From NCBI GenBank assembly GCA_944326475.1, contig CALVEC010000011.1, positions 1 to 64,000 of the forward strand: 64,000 nt of DNA, written 5' to 3'. Both the position numbers and the translations under genes were made by a program. Numbering within the stretch: the first letter of the stretch is position 1; every line of letters starts with the position of its first letter. The stretch is from Candidatus Gastranaerophilales bacterium (GTDB lineage: Bacteria > Cyanobacteriota > Vampirovibrionia > Gastranaerophilales > Gastranaerophilaceae). Of this stretch, positions 50,439 to 59,167 are shown one piece after another. Below the pieces are notes generated by a model. It saw only the letters and a list, made by a program, of their open reading frames with translations. It was not told the DNA's origin and searched no databases.

Positions 50439-51812
50439 TCACGCTTTGTTTAGTAAATTCACAAGCGAATTTACCAACACCGGATCCCACTTTGTCTCGG
50501 CTTCCTGTTGAATGATTTCAAGTGCTTTGTCTTTTGGCATTGCAGGTCTGTAGGGACGGTCTTCAGTCAATGCACAATAGGCATCTGCAATTGCAATTAT
50601 TCTTGAACCAAGAGGTATGCTGTGACCTTTGAGACCTTCCGGTTCGCCCTTTCCGTCCCAGCGTTCTTTGTGATAATGAATGTAGGGGATAACTTCCGAG
50701 AGGAAATTTATACTCATAAGCAGGCTGACCCCGACATTCGGATGGTTCTGCAATTTTTCCCATTCCTCTTTTGAGAGCTGGTCCTTTTTGTTGAATAACT
50801 CTGCAGGAAGGGTTATTTTTCCTATATTTTGCAGAAGTCCCGCATAGTATATCAAGTCTTTTGTTTTTTCGTTAAGTTCAAGGTAATTGCAAAGCTCTTT
50901 TGCCAGATTTGCTACATTTTGAGAATGGTTATTGCTGTACGTACTTTTTGCATCAACCGCTTTTGCCAGCATTTCAACAAACTGCTGTTGCTGTTCGCCT
51001 AAATCACCGATAGTAGCGGTTAATTCAGCGCGTAAATGCTGTAGTTCCGAGCTTGAGATTACTTCGTTTTCTATCGTATTTCCCGTTTCTTCGGTAAGCT
51101 TTTGAAGAAGCATAGATGTTGCAAAAAGTTTTGCTGTTGTTTTTACCAGCATTACAAATTCGTTCGACAATGGTTTCGCTGTCGGATTTTGAAGCAATAC
51201 AACCCCGACTGATTCTGCATTGTTGTGCATAGGGATTGCAATAAACTCGGAATCTTCAACATTTCCCGTAACAAGTTTTTTAAGCAATTCCGGCACCTGC
51301 CTTGCGGGGATTATTATTGTTTTTTTCTTATCAAACGCTTCGGACAGGAAATTGTCATCATCGGCGTTGCAGCCTATTTTGAAAGAATACACATCGTCTT
51401 CAAAGTCCACAGAGGAGCCGACAAGCACTATGTCTTGTTCTTCTGATTTTAGTCCTTTGGCGTATTCTTCCGCAAGAAAAATATGGCATGCCTCTATATC
51501 GAGCATTTGTACAATTGTTTTTGCAATGGAATTGTATATAACATAGTCTTCTTTGCTGCTGAAACCTAACACGCTCAGCGTGTTATTAATTGAATAAATT
51601 GAAATCAATTCTCTCAACTGCTTTTTCAAGCCGCCGGTTTTGTCATTTGCATCGTGCTTCCGGATTTTCTGGGCAAGTTCGTCTGAAATCAGATGTTCTG
51701 TCAAAAAATCACCCAGATTCAGTGCAAAGATTTCTTCAAGAGGGTCTTCGCCCAAAAGCTCTGTTGTTCGAGAAAATACTGAGACGCCGTTTTCCATTTT
51801 CTTTTCTGTCAT
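50439..51812 (-). CDS. GAF domain and degenerate HD-GYP protein
   Basis: 457 residues: N-terminal region, GAF domain (about 75-240), then an HD-GYP region (about 290-445). HD-GYP proteins hydrolyse c-di-GMP or related dinucleotides. Here the metal-binding HD pair is changed to Q328-N329 (LLQNIGKI) and GYP to GEP (WDGKGEPEGL), so it is probably a catalytically dead sensor or adaptor. It is under a sigma-28-like promoter (51,843-51,870) with a leader of about 25 bases and GGAAG upstream of the ATG. Relates to the intact HD-GYP gene at 54,054. Confidence 0.88.
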   Translation of the reverse strand: MTEKKMENGVSVFSRTTELLGEDPLEEIFALNLGDFLTEHLISDELAQKIRKHDANDKTGGLKKQLRELISIYSINNTLSVLGFSSKEDYVIYNSIAKTIVQMLDIEACHIFLAEEYAKGLKSEEQDIVLVGSSVDFEDDVYSFKIGCNADDDNFLSEAFDKKKTIIIPARQVPELLKKLVTGNVEDSEFIAIPMHNNAESVGVVLLQNPTAKPLSNEFVMLVKTTAKLFATSMLLQKLTEETGNTIENEVISSSELQHLRAELTATIGDLGEQQQQFVEMLAKAVDAKSTYSNNHSQNVANLAKELCNYLELNEKTKDLIYYAGLLQNIGKITLPAELFNKKDQLSKEEWEKLQNHPNVGVSLLMSINFLSEVIPYIHYHKERWDGKGEPEGLKGHSIPLGSRIIAIADAYCALTEDRPYRPAMPKDKALEIIQQEAETKWDPVLVNSLVNLLNKA

Positions 51813-51842
51813 ACTTACTTCCTATTTATATTTGTATTTTTA

Positions 51843-51870
51843 TTATCGGCACATTTACTAAAAAACTTTA
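51843..51870 (-). promoter_or_regulatory. sigma-28 (FliA) promoter of the GAF/HD-GYP gene
   Basis: On the minus strand TAAAGTTT-N12-GCCGATAA: -35 at 51,870-51,863, -10 at 51,850-51,843. All 16 consensus bases of the enterobacterial FliA promoter are present, with a spacer of 12 rather than 11. The start codon at 51812 is about 25 bases past the predicted start site. Confidence 0.75.
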
Positions 51871-51879
51871 TAGACTTTT

Positions 51880-51899
51880 ACAAAAGTTTATACTTTTGT
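51880..51899. repeat. 8-bp palindrome upstream of the sigma-28 promoter
   Basis: ACAAAAGT-TTAT-ACTTTTGT, a perfect inverted repeat just upstream of the -35 box. Its right half (ACTTTTGTAAA on the minus strand) also occurs upstream of the second sigma-28 promoter, so it may be a regulator site. Confidence 0.4.
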
Positions 51900-51954
51900 T
51901 TAAAAAAGTTCATAATTTAGTTTAAAAATTCCAACTTTAGGTGATAATAAATTT

Positions 51955-52686
51955 ATGAGAATAGTAAAAATTTTTTTTATTAATATAATCGTGATGGCGG
52001 TTATATTATCCACTATTTCTGTCTGTGAAGCGAAACAGACAATTATTACTATTCCCTCATCGGATGTATTGCCGGGCGGTGAAGTGATTTTAAAACAATC
52101 AAATCGTTTCTCAACTTTTGGCAGCGGCAAATATGTCTCACTAACTCCTCAGGTTACAATAGGTACCGGAAAAGATACTGAAATTTCAATCGGAGCAGGT
52201 ACAAATATTGATAGTGACGAAACGAACGTCAGATTGAACCTTGCGGCAAAAAAAGTATTCAGAATAAACCGGGCGGCAAGACTTACTGTCGGCGGAGAGA
52301 TTAATCCCTCTTTGACGGCAGGAGAAAAGCCCGAAAGCATGGTCTTTTCGCATGGTTCGTATTTGTTTAGAAAAACCAGAACAACTCTCACATCCGGTGT
52401 TTATGTTTCAGGAGACCAGCGTTTACCTAATCACACCGGCGTTATGCTCGGTATCGACCAGGCGATTATACCTAACAAATTCAGATTTGTGGCAGACTGG
52501 ATGTCGAGAGGGGATTCCGGCTGTGCGCTTGCTGCCGGGTTTAAAATCCGTCCGGAGGCTACTACCTCAATAACCACTGCGGTTATTATACCGAACAACC
52601 ATGACGACAGAATCGCTTTTTCTATATCAATTTCAAAGTATATAGGAAGCATACTTCCTGAAAAGAAAGACAAGGAGCAGTTATGA
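51955..52686 (+). CDS. secreted beta-rich, barrel-like outer-membrane protein
   Basis: 243 residues with a signal peptide (FFINIIVMAVILSTISVCEA, cleavage near 26). The mature part alternates short amphipathic beta strands (VSLTPQVTIGTG, RLTVGGEINPSL, KTRTTLTSGVYVSGD). It resembles the short barrels of cyanobacterial relatives; no substrate known. Start ATG has AGGTGA upstream. Its stop overlaps the ATG of the pentapeptide gene (ATGA), so the two are coupled. Confidence 0.6.
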   Translation: MRIVKIFFINIIVMAVILSTISVCEAKQTIITIPSSDVLPGGEVILKQSNRFSTFGSGKYVSLTPQVTIGTGKDTEISIGAGTNIDSDETNVRLNLAAKKVFRINRAARLTVGGEINPSLTAGEKPESMVFSHGSYLFRKTRTTLTSGVYVSGDQRLPNHTGVMLGIDQAIIPNKFRFVADWMSRGDSGCALAAGFKIRPEATTSITTAVIIPNNHDDRIAFSISISKYIGSILPEKKDKEQL

Positions 52687-53111
52687 ATAAAGTTTTAATT
52701 TTTGTATTTACTCTTGTATGTATAACCTTTGGCTCTTTTTGCCTTGCTGATGATGAATACAAAATGTCTGTATCGACAAGCGGCAGAAACTATGTCGGGG
52801 CTGACCTGGAGGGGCATGACTTTTCCGGACAAAATCTAAGCGGGGCTAATTTTAGCGGGGCGGATATGGATGAAGTTAATTTTACGAATGCCAATCTTAC
52901 AGGTGCAAACTTTGAAGGTGCAGACATTGAAAATGCAAATTTTTTGAATGCGAATTTAACAAACGCAAATTTTACTAATGCGGATCTTGAAGAAGCAAAT
53001 TTAAAAGGCGCAAATATAAAAGGCACTGTATTTAAAAATACAGAGCTTGAGTATGCCGTATGGATCGACGGAAAAACCTGCGGTGCCGGTTCTGTCGGGT
53101 CTTGCTGGTAA
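52683..53111 (+). CDS. secreted pentapeptide-repeat protein
   Basis: 142 residues: signal peptide (IFVFTLVCITFGSFCLA) then about 14 pentapeptide repeats (A-[DN]-L/F-x-x) forming a right-handed beta-helix (LSGANFSGADMDEVNFTNAN...). Exported pentapeptide proteins are common in cyanobacteria; role unknown. The C-terminus carries two cysteines (KTCGAGSVGSCW). Coupled with the preceding barrel-like gene. Confidence 0.9.
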   Translation: MNKVLIFVFTLVCITFGSFCLADDEYKMSVSTSGRNYVGADLEGHDFSGQNLSGANFSGADMDEVNFTNANLTGANFEGADIENANFLNANLTNANFTNADLEEANLKGANIKGTVFKNTELEYAVWIDGKTCGAGSVGSCW

Positions 53112-53176
53112 ATTAATTGATTGTTTGAAATTGTTCGTCTTTAGTGTTTTATAGAACTTTTAGAAAAAGTTTGTGG

Positions 53177-53189
53177 TATTTTATTAATT
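53177..53189 (+). promoter_or_regulatory. possible -10 box close to the UbiA start
   Basis: TGG followed by TATTTT (53,177-53,182), seven bases before the ATG at 53,190; another possible near-leaderless start, weaker than the others. No Shine-Dalgarno sequence is seen. Confidence 0.35.
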
Positions 53190-54095
53190 ATGAAAAAAAT
53201 CTTATTCTGGTTAAAATGTGCGCGTGCATATTCGCTGCCTATGTCGATTACAGCCTGGCTTGTTCCGTTTGTTTTCGGTTTAACAAACCATGGCAGTTTT
53301 GTTTACGGGATTGTTGCGCTTTTGGGTGTTATTGCGGCGCATTTGGGCGCGAATTTATTTGATGACTATATGGACTACAAAAGATATATAAAAAACGGCA
53401 AAAAAATACCCTTGCAAAAAGGAAAATGTTCTTTTTTGATTAACGGGGAAACCACGGTAAAAAATGTCTTATATGCGGTCGGTGTTTACTTTCTGATTGC
53501 AATTATAATTGGAGGCTTTTTTGTTTACCTCTACAAGCTTCCTGTTATTGTCATAATGCTAATTGCAGGTATTTTATGCCTTTTGTACCCGCGTTCAAGC
53601 TATTACGGTTTTGGTGAACTTATAATAGGTACAATTTTTTCGCCGCTTTTATTCTTCGGGGTTTATTATGTAATGACAGGTTCAATTTCAAGTGTATTAA
53701 TGCTTTTATCTGTGCCGTTTGCAATAATGACTGTTGTGCTTCTTTATGTACATTCATTTATGGATTTTAAATATGATACTATAGATTGCAAACAGACTCT
53801 TTGTACCATTGCAAAAACAAAAGAAAAAGCCTTCAACCTTTTGGTCTTTATGATATTTAGCGCGTATTTCTATATTTTTGCACTTGTGTCAATGAAACTT
53901 CTGCCTCTGTCGTATATAGTAGTTTGTATAACAATATTCCAGGCTGTTAAACTTTGCAGAACCGTACAACAATACACAGATAAAGAACCACAAACAGAAG
54001 AAGAATTTATGCTTGTTTTTAAACAAGCTCAGTCAATGCCTGTAGTATTTGCACTATTCCTCATTTTGGGAGGTTTGATTTATTATTTTCAATAA
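53190..54095 (+). CDS. UbiA-family prenyltransferase
   Basis: 301 residues, about eight hydrophobic segments. The first Asp-rich motif is ANLFDDYMDYK (N-x-x-D-D-x-x-D) and the second lies in FMDFKYDTIDC. UbiA enzymes attach prenyl chains to aromatic acceptors (quinone, heme or chlorophyll pathways). The closest types by motif are MenA-like (1,4-dihydroxy-2-naphthoate) enzymes, but the substrate cannot be fixed. Its 3' end overlaps the converging HD-GYP regulator by 42 bases. Confidence 0.85.
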   Translation: MKKILFWLKCARAYSLPMSITAWLVPFVFGLTNHGSFVYGIVALLGVIAAHLGANLFDDYMDYKRYIKNGKKIPLQKGKCSFLINGETTVKNVLYAVGVYFLIAIIIGGFFVYLYKLPVIVIMLIAGILCLLYPRSSYYGFGELIIGTIFSPLLFFGVYYVMTGSISSVLMLLSVPFAIMTVVLLYVHSFMDFKYDTIDCKQTLCTIAKTKEKAFNLLVFMIFSAYFYIFALVSMKLLPLSYIVVCITIFQAVKLCRTVQQYTDKEPQTEEEFMLVFKQAQSMPVVFALFLILGGLIYYFQ

Positions 54096-55187
54096 ATAGC
54101 TGTACTTGTCATAATACTCATCAGGATTTTCTTTGGCTGCTCTTATTTCTTCCTGATTCTCTGCAAATAACTGCGCCAAGACAGGGTCAAACTGGGTGCC
54201 AGCACATCTTTTTATTTCTTCGATAGCAATTTCATGACTCAGTGCTTTACGATACGGTCTGTCAGAGGTCATTGCGTCGTATGTGTCAGCAAGTGCTATT
54301 ATTCGACCGGAAAGAGGAATTTCTTCACCTTTCAAACCGTTAGGATAACCGGTTCCGTCCCATTTTTCATGGTGTGTTCTGAGCCAGTTTGAAATCAATG
54401 TGAGCTTTTTTATGTCTTTGAGCATCTTTTCACCCTGCTCAGGATGAGATTTCATTACCTCAAATTCTTCATCCGTAAGTTTTCCGGGCTTGCACAAAAT
54501 TCGCTGCGGGATTCCTATTTTTCCTATATCGTGTAAAAGTCCTGCTGTTTCTATTTCTTCAAGCATTGTATCATCGAGATTCAGCTTTTTGGCAAGAATC
54601 ATCGAATACATTGTGACACGCATTGAATGACCGTGTGTATAAGGGTCTTTGGCGTCCAGTGCCGCTGCAATGAGTTTAATTGTTTTATAGAAAAGTTCCC
54701 GTAAATCTTTCAGAATAAGCGTTTTGTTATTTAAAAGATTGTATTTCTCAATACCGCCGTCTATTGTCATTTTGAGAACTTCAGGGTCGAACGGTTTTAC
54801 TATGTACTGATACAAATGGCAGTCGTTGATGGAGTCTACAATTGCGTCTACATCAAGATGACCGGTCAGAAGAATTTTTATGATATCGGGATATTCGTTA
54901 GAAACCTGTTTTAAAAATTCTGTTCCCTGCATCTCCGGCATTTTCTGGTCGCTGACTATCAAAGAAATCTCTTTTCCATGATGTTCTACAATCTCCAGTG
55001 CTTCTTTGCCGTTGCTCGCTGTCATAATATTATAATCATGGCGCAGTGTACGTCTTAAAAGCTGCAGATTGTTGACTTCATCGTCGACAATGAGGATTGT
55101 ATGCTTTTCTATTTTGGGATCAATTTGTAATATTTCTCCAAGGCTTTTTACAAATGTATCGTCTTCTGTTAATGTAAACTCGTTCAT
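54054..55187 (-). CDS. response regulator with intact HD-GYP phosphodiesterase domain
   Basis: 377 residues: receiver domain (about 25-145; phospho-Asp D80 in LIVSDQKMPEMQG) and HD-GYP domain (about 175-360) with H219-D220 in AGLLHDIGKIGIP and the GYP motif in WDGTGYPNGL. These enzymes break down c-di-GMP (or cGAMP-type dinucleotides). Preceded by a sigma-28-like promoter (55,215-55,242), so it is tied to flagellar gene expression. No cognate kinase lies beside it. Confidence 0.95.
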   Translation of the reverse strand: MNEFTLTEDDTFVKSLGEILQIDPKIEKHTILIVDDEVNNLQLLRRTLRHDYNIMTASNGKEALEIVEHHGKEISLIVSDQKMPEMQGTEFLKQVSNEYPDIIKILLTGHLDVDAIVDSINDCHLYQYIVKPFDPEVLKMTIDGGIEKYNLLNNKTLILKDLRELFYKTIKLIAAALDAKDPYTHGHSMRVTMYSMILAKKLNLDDTMLEEIETAGLLHDIGKIGIPQRILCKPGKLTDEEFEVMKSHPEQGEKMLKDIKKLTLISNWLRTHHEKWDGTGYPNGLKGEEIPLSGRIIALADTYDAMTSDRPYRKALSHEIAIEEIKRCAGTQFDPVLAQLFAENQEEIRAAKENPDEYYDKYSYLLKIINQTSQNEE

Positions 55188-55503
55188 ATCTCTATACCAT
55201 TTTACTCAATATTTTTAACGGCTTTTTTTGTCAAAAACTTTATAGTAAAACTCATAAAATTTACAAAAGTTAAAAGTCTAATTTATTATATATTAATTTT
55301 TACACAATTGAAATACGTCAGACACTATAGAAAGAATAAATTTTTGATAAAACAGCAACTGACAAATAATATGTTTTCCTGAAGCGGTTTTGTCTGTGAT
55401 AACAAAACCGTTCATTTAATGTATAACTGAAAATACACATTGCATATATGCCGCCCTTTAGGTATTATATAAGTGTTAGGTTATAAAAAGTAAAAGGTTA
55501 GAA
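55188..55503. other. intergenic region between the HD-GYP regulator and the CDF fusion
   Basis: About 315 bases without a gene. It holds the sigma-28-like promoter (55,215-55,242), the shared ACTTTTGTAAA element upstream of it, and a CGGTTTTGT/ACAAAACCG stem of 9 bp (about 55,384-55,410), which may be a regulatory hairpin of the CDF gene. Confidence 0.5.
55215..55242 (-). promoter_or_regulatory. sigma-28 (FliA) promoter of the HD-GYP response regulator
   Basis: On the minus strand TAAAGTTT-N12-GCCGTTAA, one base off the FliA consensus at the -10 box, with the same 12-base spacer as the promoter at 51,843. The start codon at 55187 is about 20 bases beyond the predicted start site. Confidence 0.7.
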
Positions 55504-57366
55504 ATGTCATCAGAGACGAATAATACGGAAATTATAGAAGATAAAAAGATATCAGTTTCAATAGAAAAAAGCAGAGATGAACAAGAAGATGAAAAAACCA
55601 GAATTAGCGCGGTTATTCGTGCTTTTATCGCGAATATCGGTATAGCAGGTGTAAAGTTCATATGTTTCCTTTTTTCATCAAGTTCTGCAATGCTCTCAGA
55701 AGCAATTCACTCGGGTGTGGATTCATTTAACAGCATTTGTCTTATGGTGGGAATAAAAAGAGGCTCCCGTCCGGCAGATAACGAACACCCGTTCGGCTAC
55801 GGACTTGAAGCCAATGTATGGGCAATGTTTGCGTCAATATTAATGCTGGGCGGTACTTTTATTGCGTTCTACAGCGGTTTTGACAAGTTTTTTAACAATC
55901 ACGACCACAGTGATTTGCTCAACAATTATCCATATATGGCAGTAGCGCTGATTTTTACGATTCTGTTTGAATCCTGGGCTGTAGCAAGTGCGTCCAGAGC
56001 AGTTCTTGCAGAGATGCAGCTTAGCGAAAAAAATATATTCTTGCAGTTTATACAGTCGCTTAAATACATAAGAAAGATAAAAAGTCCGACCACAAGATTT
56101 GTATGGTATGAAGATGTTGCGGCACTTACCGGTGTAATTGTTGCATTTATTGCGCTTACTATATCGAAATTCCTTATGCCTCCCGAGCTTGTGCATGTGC
56201 CGGATGGTATAGCATCTATAATAATCGGTTTTATACTTCTTATACTTGCGATATACCTGTTGAAACATAACGTAAACTCGCTGACTGTGCAGTCTGCCGA
56301 ACCCAGAGTCGAGGAGACCATAAGAAAAATTGCTGAGAACATTCACGGTATTTCAAGTGTTGTTGAATTGAAAACGATGGATTTGGGGTCGTCAGGGCTT
56401 GTTGTAAACATGACAATTGAGGTTGACCCTGAAACTCAGATGAAAGACGCCGATGATATAGCAGATATGCTGGAAAGAAAGCTGAGAAAAAGAATTAAAA
56501 ATATCAATCACATAACAATTGAGCTTCAAGCGCATGACGCAGAAGACAACTGGGAAGAAAAGTTTGAAAAACTTATAACAGAAGGAAAAAATATAGGTAC
56601 TATTGATGCTCATGAAGCAACAATGCTCTCAAATTTCTTTAGTTTTGCAAATACTGTTGTTAAAGAGATTATGGTACCGAGAACCGAGATTTTTTTAATA
56701 AACGCAGAGGAAAACATAAATACCCTTGCTGATTTGATGATTAATTCCGGTCATACGAGAATCCCTATCTATAAAGATAATGTTGATAATATAATCGGGG
56801 TTGTTAATGCGAAAGACGTTTTAAAGGTTATAAAAAATAACAATGTTGATGAACATTTTACAATAGAATCAATAGCAAGAGAAATTCTTATTGTTCCTGA
56901 AAATAAGTTTATAAGCGATCTTTTGAGTGATTTTACTTCATCAAAAAATCAAATCGCGGCTGTTGTTGACGAACACGGCGGAGTTGCGGGAATTATAACC
57001 ATTGAGGATATTCTTGAAGAAATTGTTGGTGAAATTTATGATGAGTTTGATAAAGTTGACTCTCCGGAAGTCATAAAAATTGACGACAATACCCTCAATG
57101 TATCTTGTAAAATGGATATTGAAGATATAAATGATCGCTTTGATCTTGATATACCGAATGAAGACTTCCAAACAATAGGCGGTTATGTCTTTGGACTTTT
57201 AGGCAGAGAACCTGAGGTTAATGACGTTATTGAAGATAAGAATATTACCTATAAGGTTCTTGAACTTGACGGAAGGCGGATTTCCCGTATAACAATGCAT
57301 AAAGAGACCCCGTTTGTTGATTCTGCCGAACAGACAGAGAAAGACGAAAACGGCAGCCAAAATTAA
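55504..57366 (+). CDS. CDF cation transporter fused to CBS pair and CorC/HlyC domain
   Basis: 620 residues. N-terminal cation diffusion facilitator (about 37-360): six transmembrane segments, metal site HxxxD in IHSGVDSFN (TM2) and EDVAALTGV (TM5, where an E replaces the usual H), the RPADNEHPFGYG motif of the ZnT9-like group, and the cytoplasmic C-terminal fold. Then a CBS pair (about 388-510; VKEIMVPRTEIFLINA, TRIPIYKDNVDNI) and a CorC/HlyC domain (about 525-605; IGGYVFGLLG). CorC domains usually follow a DUF21/CNNM membrane domain; here the CDF replaces it. Start ATG has AAAGGTTAG upstream. Zn, Mn or Mg efflux controlled by nucleotide binding is the natural guess. Confidence 0.88.
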   Translation: MSSETNNTEIIEDKKISVSIEKSRDEQEDEKTRISAVIRAFIANIGIAGVKFICFLFSSSSAMLSEAIHSGVDSFNSICLMVGIKRGSRPADNEHPFGYGLEANVWAMFASILMLGGTFIAFYSGFDKFFNNHDHSDLLNNYPYMAVALIFTILFESWAVASASRAVLAEMQLSEKNIFLQFIQSLKYIRKIKSPTTRFVWYEDVAALTGVIVAFIALTISKFLMPPELVHVPDGIASIIIGFILLILAIYLLKHNVNSLTVQSAEPRVEETIRKIAENIHGISSVVELKTMDLGSSGLVVNMTIEVDPETQMKDADDIADMLERKLRKRIKNINHITIELQAHDAEDNWEEKFEKLITEGKNIGTIDAHEATMLSNFFSFANTVVKEIMVPRTEIFLINAEENINTLADLMINSGHTRIPIYKDNVDNIIGVVNAKDVLKVIKNNNVDEHFTIESIAREILIVPENKFISDLLSDFTSSKNQIAAVVDEHGGVAGIITIEDILEEIVGEIYDEFDKVDSPEVIKIDDNTLNVSCKMDIEDINDRFDLDIPNEDFQTIGGYVFGLLGREPEVNDVIEDKNITYKVLELDGRRISRITMHKETPFVDSAEQTEKDENGSQN

Positions 57367-57435
57367 CTTTCGGTTTGTTTACAGGAATAGTTGACCGGAT
57401 GGCTGTATTTTTGCAGAAAAATTTTCTGTATATTT

Positions 57436-58266
57436 CTATAGAGCTTCTCTTATTTTTCCGTCAATTTGCAGATTTTTAGGTTTTGCGAATGGTAATTTTC
57501 TGTATTTTATCTGTATATCTGCAAACTGATACGGATAATCTTCAAGTGCCGGCACGCTTATATGATTTACAGCTTTTCCGTCTGTCATAAATGCGCTTTT
57601 ATGGTAGTGTCCGGATGCTATTAAAAAGATATTGTTATGTTTGTCAAGAATATATTTGTACCGGTATTTGTCTAATATGTTGTGGCTTTCGTCTTCGTAA
57701 GGTTCTTCATATGGCACGTGCTGGAACACAAGAACGGTTTTGTTTTTATTTTGTTTAAGTGTTTTATCGTACCATTCAATTGTTTTGTCTGTAAAAATAC
57801 CGTGATTTGACGGCATAAAAGACGATGTGCCGTCTAAAACAATACACTCAATTCCCGATGCAGGTGAAAAAGTATAAGACGGGCTTGAGGAGTTTTGGTT
57901 TCTGTTTTTCTTTTTAACTATTTCCATATACTCTGCTTTTGTTAAGCCGGAGACTTTGTGGGCGTCTGTGTTTCCGAGAACAATGTAGTAGGGGACTTTT
58001 ATGTCTTTAATTCTGTTTAAAAAGCCTTCCAGTATCTCTTTTCTGGATTTATCTATATTGTCGCCTAAGAAAACAACAAAGTCGTAGTCTCCTTCATTAA
58101 TTCTTGCAATAAATCCGTCGAGTGCTTTTTGCGAAGTTGTGAGTTTTGCCCCCTTGTTTTCGTTGTAGTGAATGTCAGAAACGAGTGCAAAATTTAACGT
58201 CTTTGCGTTTGCACCGAGTGATACAAACATTAACATAATTGTTAAAAGATATTTTATATTTTTCAT
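57436..58266 (-). CDS. secreted calcineurin-like metallophosphoesterase
   Basis: 276 residues with a signal peptide (YLLTIMLMFVSLGANA). Metallophosphoesterase motifs: VSDIHY (D-x-H), FLGDNID (GD-x-x-D), VLGNTDAH (usually GNHD; here the H is T), VFQHVPYEEP and SGHYHKS (GH-x-H). Two-metal hydrolase acting outside the inner membrane on phosphate esters. Substrate unknown. The start ATG has GGAGAAAT upstream. Confidence 0.9.
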   Translation of the reverse strand: MKNIKYLLTIMLMFVSLGANAKTLNFALVSDIHYNENKGAKLTTSQKALDGFIARINEGDYDFVVFLGDNIDKSRKEILEGFLNRIKDIKVPYYIVLGNTDAHKVSGLTKAEYMEIVKKKNRNQNSSSPSYTFSPASGIECIVLDGTSSFMPSNHGIFTDKTIEWYDKTLKQNKNKTVLVFQHVPYEEPYEDESHNILDKYRYKYILDKHNNIFLIASGHYHKSAFMTDGKAVNHISVPALEDYPYQFADIQIKYRKLPFAKPKNLQIDGKIREAL

Positions 58267-58325
58267 AATTTCTCCGGAAGTTTTTTTATCAAATTATATA
58301 ATATTTATAAACAAATTAAAATATA

Positions 58326-59057
58326 TTAATGTATTTCTTCCGGATTGTCATGCAGCTTGCTTGTTCCTGCTTCATAACCGCAAAGAAGGAAAATCGCGGG
58401 CAAAGCTTTGCCGATAAATGATTGTACTTTTTCACCATTTGATGTCAGAGCAATAAGTGTCATAATGTCATCAACATGAATACTGAAGTCTTTAGGTCCG
58501 ATGTGGCGTTTATCATTTTCTTTGAACAGTTTTTCGTTTATTTTTCCGGCTGCATAGTTTCCTGTAATTATTCCGATCACGACTCCGGCAATAGATGCAA
58601 TTCCGCTTAAAATGATTTCTTTTTTTCTCGGATAATTCTGCTTTTCAATAGCGGTAACGGCAGCACCTACAATAGAAATAGGAACAAGAATATTGCCTAT
58701 AAACTGATGAATTGCTTCTTTAACTTTTGCTTTACGTTTTGATTTGTCATCACTCAGAAGTCCTCCGGCAAGTCCCCCGAGCATTGTTACTGTTGCCAGT
58801 CCCATGACCTTGATAGGGTTTTTGAAATTTTGTTTAAATAAGTTTGAAAATTTGAAATTTTTCGGGTTGTTATACTTTTCAAGGGCAGACAAAAATAATC
58901 CGCTTGCTGCCACACTCCCGGCGAGGGTGGCTGCACGAACCTTATTTTTATAGTTTATTATTTTGTTTTTGTCTTTATCTCCAAATGCTTTAGGCAGTTT
59001 GTTCTTATGTACCTGCTGCACCGGAGGATAGTTTCCAAGCACTTTTAATTCGGTCAT
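58326..59057 (-). CDS. unknown membrane protein
   Basis: 243 residues. Soluble basic N-terminus (MTELKVLGNYPPVQQVHKNK), then about four hydrophobic segments (VRAATLAGSVAASGLFLSAL, VMGLATVTMLGGLAGGLL, FIGNILVPISIVGAAVTAIE, IILSGIASIAGVVIGIITG) and a Gly-containing C-terminal stretch. No family recognised. Separated by 58 bases from the phosphoesterase; may share a transcript with it. Confidence 0.55.
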   Translation of the reverse strand: MTELKVLGNYPPVQQVHKNKLPKAFGDKDKNKIINYKNKVRAATLAGSVAASGLFLSALEKYNNPKNFKFSNLFKQNFKNPIKVMGLATVTMLGGLAGGLLSDDKSKRKAKVKEAIHQFIGNILVPISIVGAAVTAIEKQNYPRKKEIILSGIASIAGVVIGIITGNYAAGKINEKLFKENDKRHIGPKDFSIHVDDIMTLIALTSNGEKVQSFIGKALPAIFLLCGYEAGTSKLHDNPEEIH

Positions 59058-59167
59058 GACAATCTCTGGTTTCTATGTTTAAATTAAATCACTAAAAAAA
59101 TAAAATTGTTAGTACTTTTATATTTTTATTATTATTTTTTTTTTATTAAACAAAGAAAGACGGAAAT

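Noticed and set aside
58409-58416. GCCGATAA near 58,409.
   Set aside because: Inside a coding sequence and without a matching -35 element.
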